NCBI RefSeq assembly: GCF_004745525.1
Contig: NZ_RKLY01000009.1
Coordinates: 1-64,000 of the forward strand
DNA from: Companilactobacillus suantsaicola
GTDB lineage: Bacteria > Bacillota > Bacilli > Lactobacillales > Lactobacillaceae
Reading direction: 5' to 3'
Length of the DNA: 64,000 bases
A model generated the notes under the pieces. It searched no databases. It was given only the letters and a program-made list of their open reading frames with translations, and was not told the DNA's origin. The translations under genes and the position numbers were made by a program. Positions 1 to 7,367 of the stretch are shown one piece after another (within the stretch, counting starts at the first letter, position 1; each line of letters starts with the position of its first letter).

Positions 1-90
1 GAAACGGCCTCACCAACGAAGAATTTTGGGGTGAGGTCGCTTAAAAAGTTATATTATTTGAGCCAAGAAAATGTCAACTTGACAAGGACG

Positions 91-135
91 AGTGCATTCC
101 AGCCAATCACAGGACTTGTACGGAGGACGACATAC
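91..135 (+). repeat. Decayed 3' half of structured repeat family A
   Basis: This stretch upstream of tmk resembles the 3' end of the family A elements near 53.5 and 59.2 kb. GCATTCCAGCC matches the GCGTTCCAGCG of the full copies, and CGGAGGACGACAT matches their CGGAAGACGGCAT tail. The 5' half is not recognisable, so it is read as a truncated relic. The rest of positions 1-233 shows only a ribosome binding site, AGGAGCG, before tmk. Confidence 0.45.
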
Positions 136-233
136 TAACCAAAACCTAAAAATACAATTTACCACCTTCAAGAAGTTTCATTTATAACCGATTTCAAGTA
201 AAATAGTAGTAATCATCTAGGAGCGATTATTTT

Positions 234-884
234 ATGTCAGGAATATTTATTTCATTCGAAGGACCAGACGGAGCAGGCAAAACTACTGCGTTAAAGAAAC
301 TCATGCCACTATTACAGAAAAGAACCGACAAGGAAGTTATCTTGTCAAGAGAACCAGGTGGCAGCCCAATTTCAGAAAAAATTAGAAAAATAATTTTAGA
401 AAAAGAAAATGAAGAAATGGATGCGCGAACAGAAGCTTTGTTGTATGCGGCAGCTAGACGCCAACATTTGATTGATGTTATCCTGCCAACATTGAAACAA
501 GACAAAGTTATGCTTAGTGACCGTTTTGTTGATAGTTCAATCGCCTATCAAGGTGGTGGTCGAGAAATCGGAACTAAGGAAGTTGCTGAAATTAATAACT
601 TCGCTATTGAAGGCCATTTTCCTGATCTAACAGTTTATTTCGATATCACGCCAGATATAGGTTTGTCGCGAATCAAAAAAGATCATGAAGGCCAAATGGA
701 TCGACTCGAGAAGGCAGCTTTCAGTTTCCATGAAAGAGTTTATGATTCATATCAAGAAATTGTTAAAGACAATCCTGACCGGATCAAAACTGTCAACGCT
801 AATCAAAGTCCAGAACAGGTTGTCAAAGATGTTTTGGATATAATCGTTAAGAGATTCCCGAAAACTTTTGCCAAAGGAGAATAA
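234..884 (+). CDS. tmk: Thymidylate kinase
   Basis: Phosphorylates dTMP to dTDP for DNA synthesis in the cytosol. The 216-aa protein has the usual length. A P-loop (GPDGAGKTT, residues 10-18) lies at the N-terminus. The thymidylate-kinase DR-x-D-S-S-x-A-Y-Q signature lies at residues 96-106, and a lid segment (GQMDRLEK) follows near residue 150. The ATG has AGGAGCG about 8 nt upstream. It is the first gene of a tight row tmk-darA-holB-yabA-rsmI, which is the conserved order in lactobacilli and bacilli and suggests one transcript. Confidence 0.96.
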   Translation: MSGIFISFEGPDGAGKTTALKKLMPLLQKRTDKEVILSREPGGSPISEKIRKIILEKENEEMDARTEALLYAAARRQHLIDVILPTLKQDKVMLSDRFVDSSIAYQGGGREIGTKEVAEINNFAIEGHFPDLTVYFDITPDIGLSRIKKDHEGQMDRLEKAAFSFHERVYDSYQEIVKDNPDRIKTVNANQSPEQVVKDVLDIIVKRFPKTFAKGE

Positions 885-889
885 TAATC

Positions 890-1216
890 ATGAAAGTAAT
901 TTTAGCTATTGTTCAAGATAAAGACAGTCAAGTGTTGCAAGAGAAATTAGTCAAAGGCGGCTTCAGATCAACTAAATTGCCATCTACAGGTGGTTTTTTG
1001 AAGGCTGGTAACTGTACTTTTATCATTGGTGTCGAGGATGAAAAAGTCGATATTGCCTTAGAAGTTATTAGAAAGAACTGTCATACCCGTTCACAATACG
1101 TTACGCCAACATTTTTGATGCCAGAAGCTGCCAGCAGTTTGGCTGAACCGATTCAAGTTCAAGTCGGAGGAGCAACTTGCTTCATCTTACCTGTGGAAAA
1201 ATTTGTGAGATTCTAA
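890..1216 (+). CDS. darA: PII-like cyclic di-AMP-binding protein (YaaQ/DarA/PstA)
   Basis: A 108-aa PII-like protein of the YaaQ/DarA family. Family members are cytosolic trimers that bind cyclic di-AMP; their downstream targets are poorly known. The sequence has the family start (MKVILAIVQDKD), the glycine-rich stretch STGGFLKAGN near residues 32-41 and the C-terminal GGATCFILPVEKF. It starts 5 nt after tmk and ends 1 nt before holB, so it is almost certainly cotranscribed. Its place between tmk and holB is the standard Firmicutes position, which supports the assignment. Confidence 0.9.
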   Translation: MKVILAIVQDKDSQVLQEKLVKGGFRSTKLPSTGGFLKAGNCTFIIGVEDEKVDIALEVIRKNCHTRSQYVTPTFLMPEAASSLAEPIQVQVGGATCFILPVEKFVRF

Positions 1217-1217
1217 A

Positions 1218-2168
1218 ATGAAAATACAAGATGAGCAACCGAAAGTAATTGCGGAATTTAAAAAGATAATTGCTTCAAATATGTTATCGCATGCGTATTT
1301 GATCGATAGCGCGTCATCAAAAATTCGCCAACAGGTAGCAATTTGGTTAGCTCAGAGTCAGTTTTGTGATAACTTACAAGACGGCGCACCGGATCAAACT
1401 TGCCAAAAATGTAACACGATTGCCTTGGGCGATAATCCCGACGTCCTAGAAGTGGAGACCGAGAAGCAGAGTATTGGTGTCGACGATATCAAGTTTTTCA
1501 AAAAAGAAGCCAATATGACTGCCACTCAGGGGAAAAGGCGAATTTTGATCATCGATGAAGCTGAGAAGATGACTAACGCAGCTAGTAATAATTTGTTGAA
1601 AACGATTGAAGAACCTGAAGGTAACTTGATGATTATTTTGTTGGCGGATTCGGCTAAACAGCTGTTGCCAACGATTCAATCACGAGTGCAGATTTTTCAT
1701 TTGTCGAATAAGAGTAACGAAGATGAAATCAACAGTTTGGTGAAAGTCGGTTTCAAAGTACCGCAAGCTCAGAAGGCTTTGAAATTCACGGATATTAAAT
1801 ATTTGGACAGCATTACCGGTGATAAATATCAGTCGATGTTGTCGGCAATCACCAACTGGTTGAGAGAAATTAATAATCAAAAAATAAATAGTTTTATTGA
1901 TATACAGACTGATATCATGCCTTTAGTAGAGAATAAAAACCAGCAACATTTGGTTTTCGACATGTTGAATCAGATTTTTAGTGATATATTATCAGTTAGG
2001 TACAATTTAGAAAAATCAACATTGACGACTGAGGATTTACTTGCCAACAAGGGAATACAAAAGATTGTTGGGATGTCTGATGACTTATTCACAGCCGAAC
2101 AGATGTGGAAAAGTAATGTATCTTTTCAAGCTATTTTAGAAGATTTGTCATTAAAATTTGTGGATTAG
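1218..2168 (+). CDS. holB: DNA polymerase III subunit delta prime
   Basis: Clamp-loader subunit of the replicative polymerase, a AAA+ ATPase-like protein that helps load the beta clamp. The 316-aa protein has the family's central LIIDEAEKMTNAASNNLLK block (about residues 110-128) with IEEPEG following, and SRVQIF at the sensor position. A short cysteine cluster (C-x(13)-C-x2-C, near residues 50-66) corresponds to the zinc module. Translation starts one base after the darA stop codon. The next gene, yabA, also acts at the replisome. Confidence 0.93.
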   Translation: MKIQDEQPKVIAEFKKIIASNMLSHAYLIDSASSKIRQQVAIWLAQSQFCDNLQDGAPDQTCQKCNTIALGDNPDVLEVETEKQSIGVDDIKFFKKEANMTATQGKRRILIIDEAEKMTNAASNNLLKTIEEPEGNLMIILLADSAKQLLPTIQSRVQIFHLSNKSNEDEINSLVKVGFKVPQAQKALKFTDIKYLDSITGDKYQSMLSAITNWLREINNQKINSFIDIQTDIMPLVENKNQQHLVFDMLNQIFSDILSVRYNLEKSTLTTEDLLANKGIQKIVGMSDDLFTAEQMWKSNVSFQAILEDLSLKFVD

Positions 2169-2179
2169 TAGGTGAAATC

Positions 2180-2539
2180 ATGTCAGAGAAGGATTTATAT
2201 GATGAATTTGAAACAATCACAAATCAACTAAATGATATAAGTAAAAAGGTTTCTCTATTGAAAGAGGAACTGTCCGATACTTTGGAGAAAAACGAGGAAA
2301 TTAAGTTAGAGAACCAAAATCTTCGGAAACACTTAGAAAAAGTTGGCTATGAGGAAAAGGATTTTAATGGCAATGCGTTGTCTGATTCGCGATTGAATTT
2401 GGAAAAACTTTATCGCAAAGGATTTCACGTTTGCCAACAGTACTACGGATCTCATCGTGATAATGATGAGGAATGTTTATTCTGTATGAATGTTTTGTAC
2501 GGGACGAACTGGAAGAAGAATAAAAAAGTTAAAAAGTAA
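2180..2539 (+). CDS. yabA: Replication initiation control protein YabA
   Basis: Small negative regulator of replication initiation that in Bacillus bridges DnaA and the beta clamp DnaN. The 119-aa product has the family layout. An N-terminal segment of about 60 residues rich in E, K, L and N is a predicted coiled coil for oligomerisation. A C-terminal zinc knuckle follows, with H-x-C near residues 85-87 and C-x2-C near residues 102-105 (ECLFCMNVLYG). It lies between holB and rsmI, its normal neighbours. Confidence 0.93.
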   Translation: MSEKDLYDEFETITNQLNDISKKVSLLKEELSDTLEKNEEIKLENQNLRKHLEKVGYEEKDFNGNALSDSRLNLEKLYRKGFHVCQQYYGSHRDNDEECLFCMNVLYGTNWKKNKKVKK

Positions 2540-2553
2540 GGGGAGCTATTTGA

Positions 2554-3426
2554 ATGAAGGAACAAAAAAGTTTTGTTGAAAATTCGAAGGGCTGCCTTTT
2601 TTTAGTGCCAACACCAATTGGTAATTTAGAAGACATGACTTTTCGAGCTGTTAACACTTTAAAAGAAGCAGATTTGGTTGCGGCAGAGGATACTCGTAAT
2701 ACCAAAAATTTATTAAATCATTTTGAAATACCAACAGAATTAATAAGTTTCCATGAGCATAATACTGCTCAACGTATTCCAGAATTAATAGAAAAAATGA
2801 ATGACGGTTTAAAAATTGCTCAAGTTAGTGACGCTGGAGCTCCTTCAATTAGTGATCCAGGTAAGGAACTAGTTAAAGCGGCCATTAAAGAAGAGATTCC
2901 AGTCATTCCGCTACCAGGTGCTACGGCTTCAATCACCGCTTTGATTGCTTCAGGAATCGAACCACAGCCATTTTACTTCTATGGCTTTTTACCTCGAAAA
3001 GGTAAGGAAAGAACACAAGCCTTAGTCGATTTGGCCCAACGTTCTGAAACTACGATCGTTTATGAATCACCTTATCGGGTTAAGAAGACGATTCAAGACT
3101 TGATCGAACGATTCGGGGATGACCGCCAGATTGCTTTAGCCCGAGAATTAACTAAGATTCACGAAGCCTTTTTACGGGGAAGTTTGAAAGACATTGCTGC
3201 CTATTATGAAGACAATGACCCTAAAGGTGAGTATGTTTTGATAATTGCCGGAAAACCTGAAGAAGAAGTTGCGGCAAGTTCTGATCAAGATTTGATTTCA
3301 GCGGTGGATAACTTGATTGCCTCTGGCAAGAAACCTAACAAGGCCATCAAAGAAGTTGCCTTGACTAATGGCTTGAAGAAACAAGCTGTGTATAACCTTT
3401 ATCATGGAATTGGAGAAGAAAAGTGA
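2554..3426 (+). CDS. rsmI: 16S rRNA (cytidine1402-2'-O)-methyltransferase
   Basis: SAM-dependent methyltransferase of the tetrapyrrole-methylase fold that adds the 2'-O-methyl group of m4Cm1402 in the 16S rRNA decoding centre. The 290-aa sequence contains VPTPIGNLEDMTFRA at the N-terminus, the AAEDTRNTKNLL block and the VSDAGAPSISDPG glycine loop, all typical of RsmI. AGGGGAGC precedes the ATG. The stop codon overlaps the following thioesterase by four bases (GTGA), so the two are translationally coupled. Confidence 0.95.
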   Translation: MKEQKSFVENSKGCLFLVPTPIGNLEDMTFRAVNTLKEADLVAAEDTRNTKNLLNHFEIPTELISFHEHNTAQRIPELIEKMNDGLKIAQVSDAGAPSISDPGKELVKAAIKEEIPVIPLPGATASITALIASGIEPQPFYFYGFLPRKGKERTQALVDLAQRSETTIVYESPYRVKKTIQDLIERFGDDRQIALARELTKIHEAFLRGSLKDIAAYYEDNDPKGEYVLIIAGKPEEEVAASSDQDLISAVDNLIASGKKPNKAIKEVALTNGLKKQAVYNLYHGIGEEK

Positions 3427-4163
3427 CTAAAGAAACCTTTTCAATTGAAACAGAAGTACCATATTATTTTGTAAATTTCACTGGCGATATTCGTTTATCA
3501 GCTTTGATCGATATCATGTTGTTGACATCCGAAAAGCAGTTACATCAAGCAGACGTTGATAGTACTGAGATGGTTGAAAATAACGGCTTAGGTTGGGTAG
3601 TGGTTCAATATCATTTGGACATCTTACAAATGCCTACCTTAGGTCAAAAGTTGAAAGTGACGACGCAAGCAACGAGTTATAACAAATATTTCTTTTACCG
3701 CAATTTCTGGGTTGAAGATTTGGATGGAAACGTCTTGGCTAAAGCTCAAAGTGCCTTTGTTTTGATCGATATTAAAGAACGGAAAATCGTTGGGGCAGCA
3801 GACCGTTTGGATAATAAATTCGGTGCTGAAGAAGTTAACCGGATTCAACGGTTCAATCGCATCAAAATTCCAGATGATTATGATTTCAAGCAACCACAAC
3901 ATATTGGTTACTACAACATCGATGTTAATAAACATGTTAATAATTCATATTATTTCGATTGGATGATCGATACACTTGATACCGATTTTATTGCTAGTCA
4001 TCGTATTAAGAGCATGGATATTAAATATGAAAAAGAATTGAATTTGGACAGTCAACCAGTTGCCTATGCAAAATTTGATAATACGAATAATAAATCTATT
4101 CATTGGATTAAAGATGGTGACGTGTTGAACGTTACAGCTCAATTTGAATGGGAAGATAAATAA
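3423..4163 (+). CDS. Acyl-ACP thioesterase
   Basis: Hotdog-fold acyl-ACP thioesterase of the FatA/FatB-like family, predicted to release fatty acids from acyl carrier protein. The 246-aa protein carries two hotdog repeats. The second contains NKHVNNSYYFDWMID (about residues 169-183), the conserved N-K-H-V-N-N catalytic segment. The start codon is GTG, overlapping the rsmI stop codon. This placement after rsmI is common in lactobacilli. The physiological substrate chain length cannot be read from the sequence. Confidence 0.88.
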   Translation: MTKETFSIETEVPYYFVNFTGDIRLSALIDIMLLTSEKQLHQADVDSTEMVENNGLGWVVVQYHLDILQMPTLGQKLKVTTQATSYNKYFFYRNFWVEDLDGNVLAKAQSAFVLIDIKERKIVGAADRLDNKFGAEEVNRIQRFNRIKIPDDYDFKQPQHIGYYNIDVNKHVNNSYYFDWMIDTLDTDFIASHRIKSMDIKYEKELNLDSQPVAYAKFDNTNNKSIHWIKDGDVLNVTAQFEWEDK

Positions 4164-4179
4164 AATCCAAACTAATCAC

Positions 4180-4207
4180 TTGTAACCAAAATTATTTGTG
4201 CTACTAT
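4180..4207 (+). promoter_or_regulatory. Promoter for the THF riboswitch-folT transcript
   Basis: TTGTAA (4180-4185) and TACTAT (4202-4207) are separated by 16 nt. This sigma-A-type promoter would start transcription near 4214, just upstream of the riboswitch. No terminator is obvious between the thioesterase gene and this promoter. Confidence 0.5.
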
Positions 4208-4229
4208 ATTGAGGTACTAAAAAATATTT

Positions 4230-4366
4230 GGAGTAGGATTCAAGGCGTTAAGTGCTGATGGAACGGAATGTGAACATCGGACAAAGAGTAAACTCGCGAT
4301 CTTGTTTCCGCATTCGCCACTTTATATAGGCCTCTTTTATATGCGGTGGCAGCTCCGTTTGGGAGA
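4230..4366 (+). promoter_or_regulatory. Tetrahydrofolate (THF) riboswitch upstream of folT
   Basis: The leader contains the hallmark GGCGTTAAGTG core seen in THF aptamers, inside GGAG...CTCC closing pairs (4230-4233 with 4353-4356). Further stems are GGATTCAAG with CTTGTTTCC, and GATG with CATC around the conserved GGAATG segment. An extra hairpin, GCCAC to GTGGC (4316-4350), lies before the closing strand. The CTCC of the closing helix can instead pair with the GGGAG ribosome binding site at 4361-4365. This suggests mutually exclusive folds that act on translation of folT. The direction of control is inferred from the family (folate represses), not from the fold itself. Confidence 0.8.
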
Positions 4367-4375
4367 TGTCGAATT

Positions 4376-4903
4376 ATGAACAACAGTAGAACAAAGGTAA
4401 TTAGTGTTCAAGAAGTTACGTGGATGGCACTGTTGATAGCTTTACAAATGGTTTTAGGAAAGTTATCGATTGGTAGCAACACCCTGAAGGTAGGTTTTAG
4501 TTTTATTGCGATTGCTTTGATGGGTTATTATTTTGGACCTTACAAAGCCGCCATTGCTAATGTTTTGGCTGATATTATCGGTCACACAGTTTTAGCTTCA
4601 GGTAGTAGTTTCTTCTTTGGTTTCACCTTGTCAGCACTTGTGGCAGGTTTGATTTACGGGTACATGTTACACAACCACAAAGTAACAGTTCTCAGAACGT
4701 TCATCACCGTGTTATTGATTACGGTAATTGTTAATACTGCAATGAATACCTTGTGGATTCAGATGATGACCAATTTACCGGTCATGACTTTATTGGTACC
4801 AAGACTTGCCAAAGAGGCATTCAGTTTGGTTTATCAAACAGGACTTTTGTATATCGTTCTTAAATGGATTGATAATTCAAAATTTAATAAAATCGGCCTA
4901 TAG
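4376..4903 (+). CDS. folT: Folate-specific ECF transporter substrate-binding subunit FolT
   Basis: Membrane S-component that captures folate and docks on the shared energy-coupling-factor module (EcfA, EcfA', EcfT, not in this window). The 175-aa product has about five to six hydrophobic segments. It also has the S-component N-terminal helix with a small-residue docking pattern (VTWMALLIALQMVLGKLSIG). ATG 4376 is chosen over an upstream in-frame GTG at 4346 because GGGAG lies 10 nt before it and the GTG falls inside the riboswitch. The THF riboswitch upstream supports folate as substrate. Confidence 0.85.
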   Translation: MNNSRTKVISVQEVTWMALLIALQMVLGKLSIGSNTLKVGFSFIAIALMGYYFGPYKAAIANVLADIIGHTVLASGSSFFFGFTLSALVAGLIYGYMLHNHKVTVLRTFITVLLITVIVNTAMNTLWIQMMTNLPVMTLLVPRLAKEAFSLVYQTGLLYIVLKWIDNSKFNKIGL

Positions 4904-4919
4904 GTCGATTTTTTTTTTG
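4889..4919 (+). terminator. Rho-independent terminator of folT
   Basis: AAATCGGCC and GGTCGATTT pair around a TATA loop and are followed by a run of T. The folT stop codon lies within the hairpin. Confidence 0.85.
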
Positions 4920-4967
4920 CATAAAAATTATGTGTTAAAATAATTCTATTAAGAATGAGGGATTATT

Positions 4968-5693
4968 ATGAAAATATTAGCATTTGATACATCTAATAAG
5001 CCATTATCCGTTGCAGTAGTTGATGATGGTAAAGTTTTAGCACATATTGAATCTACTGAAAAAAAGACCCACAGTGTTTCTCTTTTGCCAGACATAAAAA
5101 AAGGTTTAGAACAATCCAATTTGACAGTCGATGATATTGACTTGATTGCGGTCGCTAAGGGACCAGGTTCTTATACCGGTGTCAGGATTGCTGTTACGGT
5201 TGCGAAAGTTTTAGCCGATACTTTGAATAAAAAATTAGTCGGTGTTTCTAGTTTGAAATTATTAGCCACTAATGGTGATAAGAAGCATCTGTTAGTTCCT
5301 TTGATGGATGCTAGAAACGACAACGCCTTTGCTGGAGTTTACGTTAACAATCGGGATGGTCGTTTATTAACTGTGATCAGTGACCACCATACTTCAATGA
5401 AAAATTTATTTGAGACTTTGGAGCAGTATGAATCACAAGAATTAGAATTCATCAATGCCACACCAAGATTAGCCGAGTTAATTCAAAATCATTTTCCCAA
5501 AGCTTCAATTATTTCTACTGAGGATTCGTTGCCAGATGCTGCTAAATTAAGTAAAATTGCAGAGACGACACCAGCGGTTAAGGATATTGATAACTTTATC
5601 CCAACATATTTGCGCCTCACACAAGCGGAACATGACTGGTATGCTAAAGGTAATAAGGAAGACAAGAATGTTTCCTATGTTGAAGAAGTTTAA
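4968..5693 (+). CDS. tsaB: tRNA threonylcarbamoyladenosine biosynthesis protein TsaB
   Basis: Partner of TsaD in making t6A37 on ANN-decoding tRNAs. The 241-aa ASKHA-fold protein begins MKILAFDTSNKPLSVAVVDD and contains the AKGPGSYTGVRIAVTVAK phosphate-loop block (about residues 63-80), diagnostic for TsaB. It is followed by rimI and tsaD in the order found across Firmicutes. Its 3' end overlaps the rimI reading frame by 26 bases. Confidence 0.95.
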   Translation: MKILAFDTSNKPLSVAVVDDGKVLAHIESTEKKTHSVSLLPDIKKGLEQSNLTVDDIDLIAVAKGPGSYTGVRIAVTVAKVLADTLNKKLVGVSSLKLLATNGDKKHLLVPLMDARNDNAFAGVYVNNRDGRLLTVISDHHTSMKNLFETLEQYESQELEFINATPRLAELIQNHFPKASIISTEDSLPDAAKLSKIAETTPAVKDIDNFIPTYLRLTQAEHDWYAKGNKEDKNVSYVEEV

Positions 5694-6207
5694 AAATATT
5701 TTAGGTAGTAAAACGGAAAAATTTGATTTTGATAAGCAGTTAGTTACCATTGACGGACAAGAATACACTTTGCGTAAAGCTGTTCGCCAAGATGCCATTG
5801 AATATATGCGAATTCAAGAAACCATTTATCCTATTCCTGTACCATGGCCTATCGATATTGTGAAAATGGAAATTGGCAATAAGAATGCGCTCTATTTGTC
5901 ATTGGAAAATAAAAAGGGAGTAGTTGCCTTCATTGGCATCTCTTTAAGTGATAAGGTCGAATCACACATTACTAATTTGGCGGTTCATAGTGAATTTCAA
6001 AAATTAGGAATAGGTCATCTTCTTTTGAATCAAGCCTTTCATTATTGTCGAAAACGTAATTTTAAAAAAATGTCACTCGAAGTCGATGTAACTAACGATT
6101 CAGCCATTGCTTTATACAAAGCCTTCGGGTTCAAAGTCAAAACAGTTCATAAACGGTATTATTTTAGAAATCATCACGACGCTTTAGAAATGATGGTTGA
6201 CCTTTAA
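5668..6207 (+). CDS. rimI: Ribosomal protein S18-alanine N-acetyltransferase
   Basis: GNAT-family acetyltransferase. In this operon position it is annotated as RimI, which acetylates the S18 N-terminus. The 179-aa protein has the acetyl-CoA loop [10 protein letters not shown] and the C-terminal [14 protein letters not shown] segment. An open frame extends upstream to 5557, but AAGGAAG lies just before ATG 5668, so that start is chosen (MFPMLKKF). It overlaps the end of tsaB and lies directly before tsaD. The substrate is inferred from family and context. Confidence 0.88.
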   Translation: MFPMLKKFKNILGSKTEKFDFDKQLVTIDGQEYTLRKAVRQDAIEYMRIQETIYPIPVPWPIDIVKMEIGNKNALYLSLENKKGVVAFIGISLSDKVESHITNLAVHSEFQKLGIGHLLLNQAFHYCRKRNFKKMSLEVDVTNDSAIALYKAFGFKVKTVHKRYYFRNHHDALEMMVDL

Positions 6208-6217
6208 GGAGATTATT

Positions 6218-7231
6218 TTGAAAAAAGATACATTAATCATGTCATTTGAAAGTAGTTGTGATGAGACATCTGTCGCAGTTATTAAAAATGGAAACGAAAT
6301 ATTATCAAATATAATTGCAACACAAATTAAGAGTCATCAACGTTTTGGAGGTGTAGTACCAGAAGTTGCCAGCCGTCATCACGTTGAAGAAATCACTCAC
6401 TGTATCAATTTGGCATTAGAAGAGGCTAAAGTTGGTTATCAAGATTTGGATGCCGTTGCCGTAACTTATGGACCAGGACTTGTCGGTTCACTATTGATCG
6501 GTATCATGGCTGCTAAGACAGTCGCTTTTGCCCATAATTTGCCATTGATCAAAGTTAACCATTTGGCAGGACACATTTATTCAGCAAATATTGTAACTGA
6601 TTTACAATATCCATTCATGTCACTCTTGGTATCTGGTGGTCACACTGAAATAGTTTTGGTTACCGCCCCTGGAGTTTTCCAGACGCTTGGTGACACTAGA
6701 GATGACGCCGTCGGAGAAGCCTATGATAAGATTGGTCGAATTCTTGGCATCAATTATCCAGCCGGTAAAAAAGTTGACCAAATGGCAGCAATTGGTAAGG
6801 ATACCTTTGATTTTCCACGTGCCATGGTTCAAGAAGACAATCTAGATTTCAGTTTCAGTGGATTAAAGAGTGCCTTCATCAATCGAGTTCACCACGCTGA
6901 TCAAGTTCACGAAGAACTCAATAAAAATGATCTAGCAGCAAGTTTTCAAGGGGCTGTTTTAGATATTTTAAGTAACAAGACTTTCAAAGCTTTGAAACAA
7001 CACCCAGTGAAGCAATTGATCGTCGGTGGAGGAGTTTCCGCTAACCAAGGTTTGAGAAAACGCTTGGCACAAGAAATCAAGGAACGTAATTTGGATATGG
7101 AGCTAGTCTTTCCTCCACTTCGTCTTTGTGGGGACAACGCTGCAATGATTGGCGCAATGGCCCAAATTCAATATGATAAAGGCGATTTTGCTGATTTAGA
7201 TTTGAACGCTGACCCTAGTTTGGACTTTTAA
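6218..7231 (+). CDS. tsaD: tRNA N6-adenosine threonylcarbamoyltransferase TsaD
   Basis: Metal-dependent transferase that forms t6A37 with TsaB and TsaE. The 337-aa protein has the Kae1/Gcp start [13 protein letters not shown] and the metal site H-x3-H ([10 protein letters not shown] near residue 110). It also has [11 protein letters not shown], the LLVSGGHTE nucleotide loop and the GDNAAMIG end motif. TTG 6218 is selected because AAGGAG (6206-6211) sits 6 nt upstream and the length then matches the family. It closes the operon; a terminator follows. Confidence 0.95.
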   Translation: MKKDTLIMSFESSCDETSVAVIKNGNEILSNIIATQIKSHQRFGGVVPEVASRHHVEEITHCINLALEEAKVGYQDLDAVAVTYGPGLVGSLLIGIMAAKTVAFAHNLPLIKVNHLAGHIYSANIVTDLQYPFMSLLVSGGHTEIVLVTAPGVFQTLGDTRDDAVGEAYDKIGRILGINYPAGKKVDQMAAIGKDTFDFPRAMVQEDNLDFSFSGLKSAFINRVHHADQVHEELNKNDLAASFQGAVLDILSNKTFKALKQHPVKQLIVGGGVSANQGLRKRLAQEIKERNLDMELVFPPLRLCGDNAAMIGAMAQIQYDKGDFADLDLNADPSLDF

Positions 7232-7251
7232 TAAATATAGTTTTAGTGACG

Positions 7252-7281
7252 GACACCTATTTATTTATAGGTGCCTTTTTT
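7252..7281 (+). terminator. Terminator after tsaD
   Basis: CACCTAT (7254-7260) pairs with ATAGGTG (7267-7273) and is followed by a T run. It separates tsaD from the CRISPR locus. Confidence 0.8.
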
Positions 7282-7303
7282 GATATTTTGAGTGTTTAAA
7301 ATA

Positions 7304-7336
7304 TGCTATAGTCAAACTAGTGAAGTAAATAACTAG
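7304..7336 (+). promoter_or_regulatory. cas9 promoter (extended -10) with a possible operator
   Basis: TGCTATAGT (7304-7312) is an extended -10 box with only an AT-rich, weak -35 region. Just downstream lie two copies of AACTAGT (7315-7321 and 7330-7336). Each contains the palindrome ACTAGT, and they are 15 nt apart. Their position just after the start site would suit an operator, but no regulator is identified. Confidence 0.4.
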
Positions 7337-7367
7337 TACTTATTAAGTTACCTTAGGGGATGTAAAG

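Noticed and set aside
3-44. Open frame entering from the window edge and ending in TAA, encoding NGLTNEEFWGEVA
   Set aside because: Only 13 codons are visible and the sequence is not recognised. It could be the end of a gene, but it cannot be supported.
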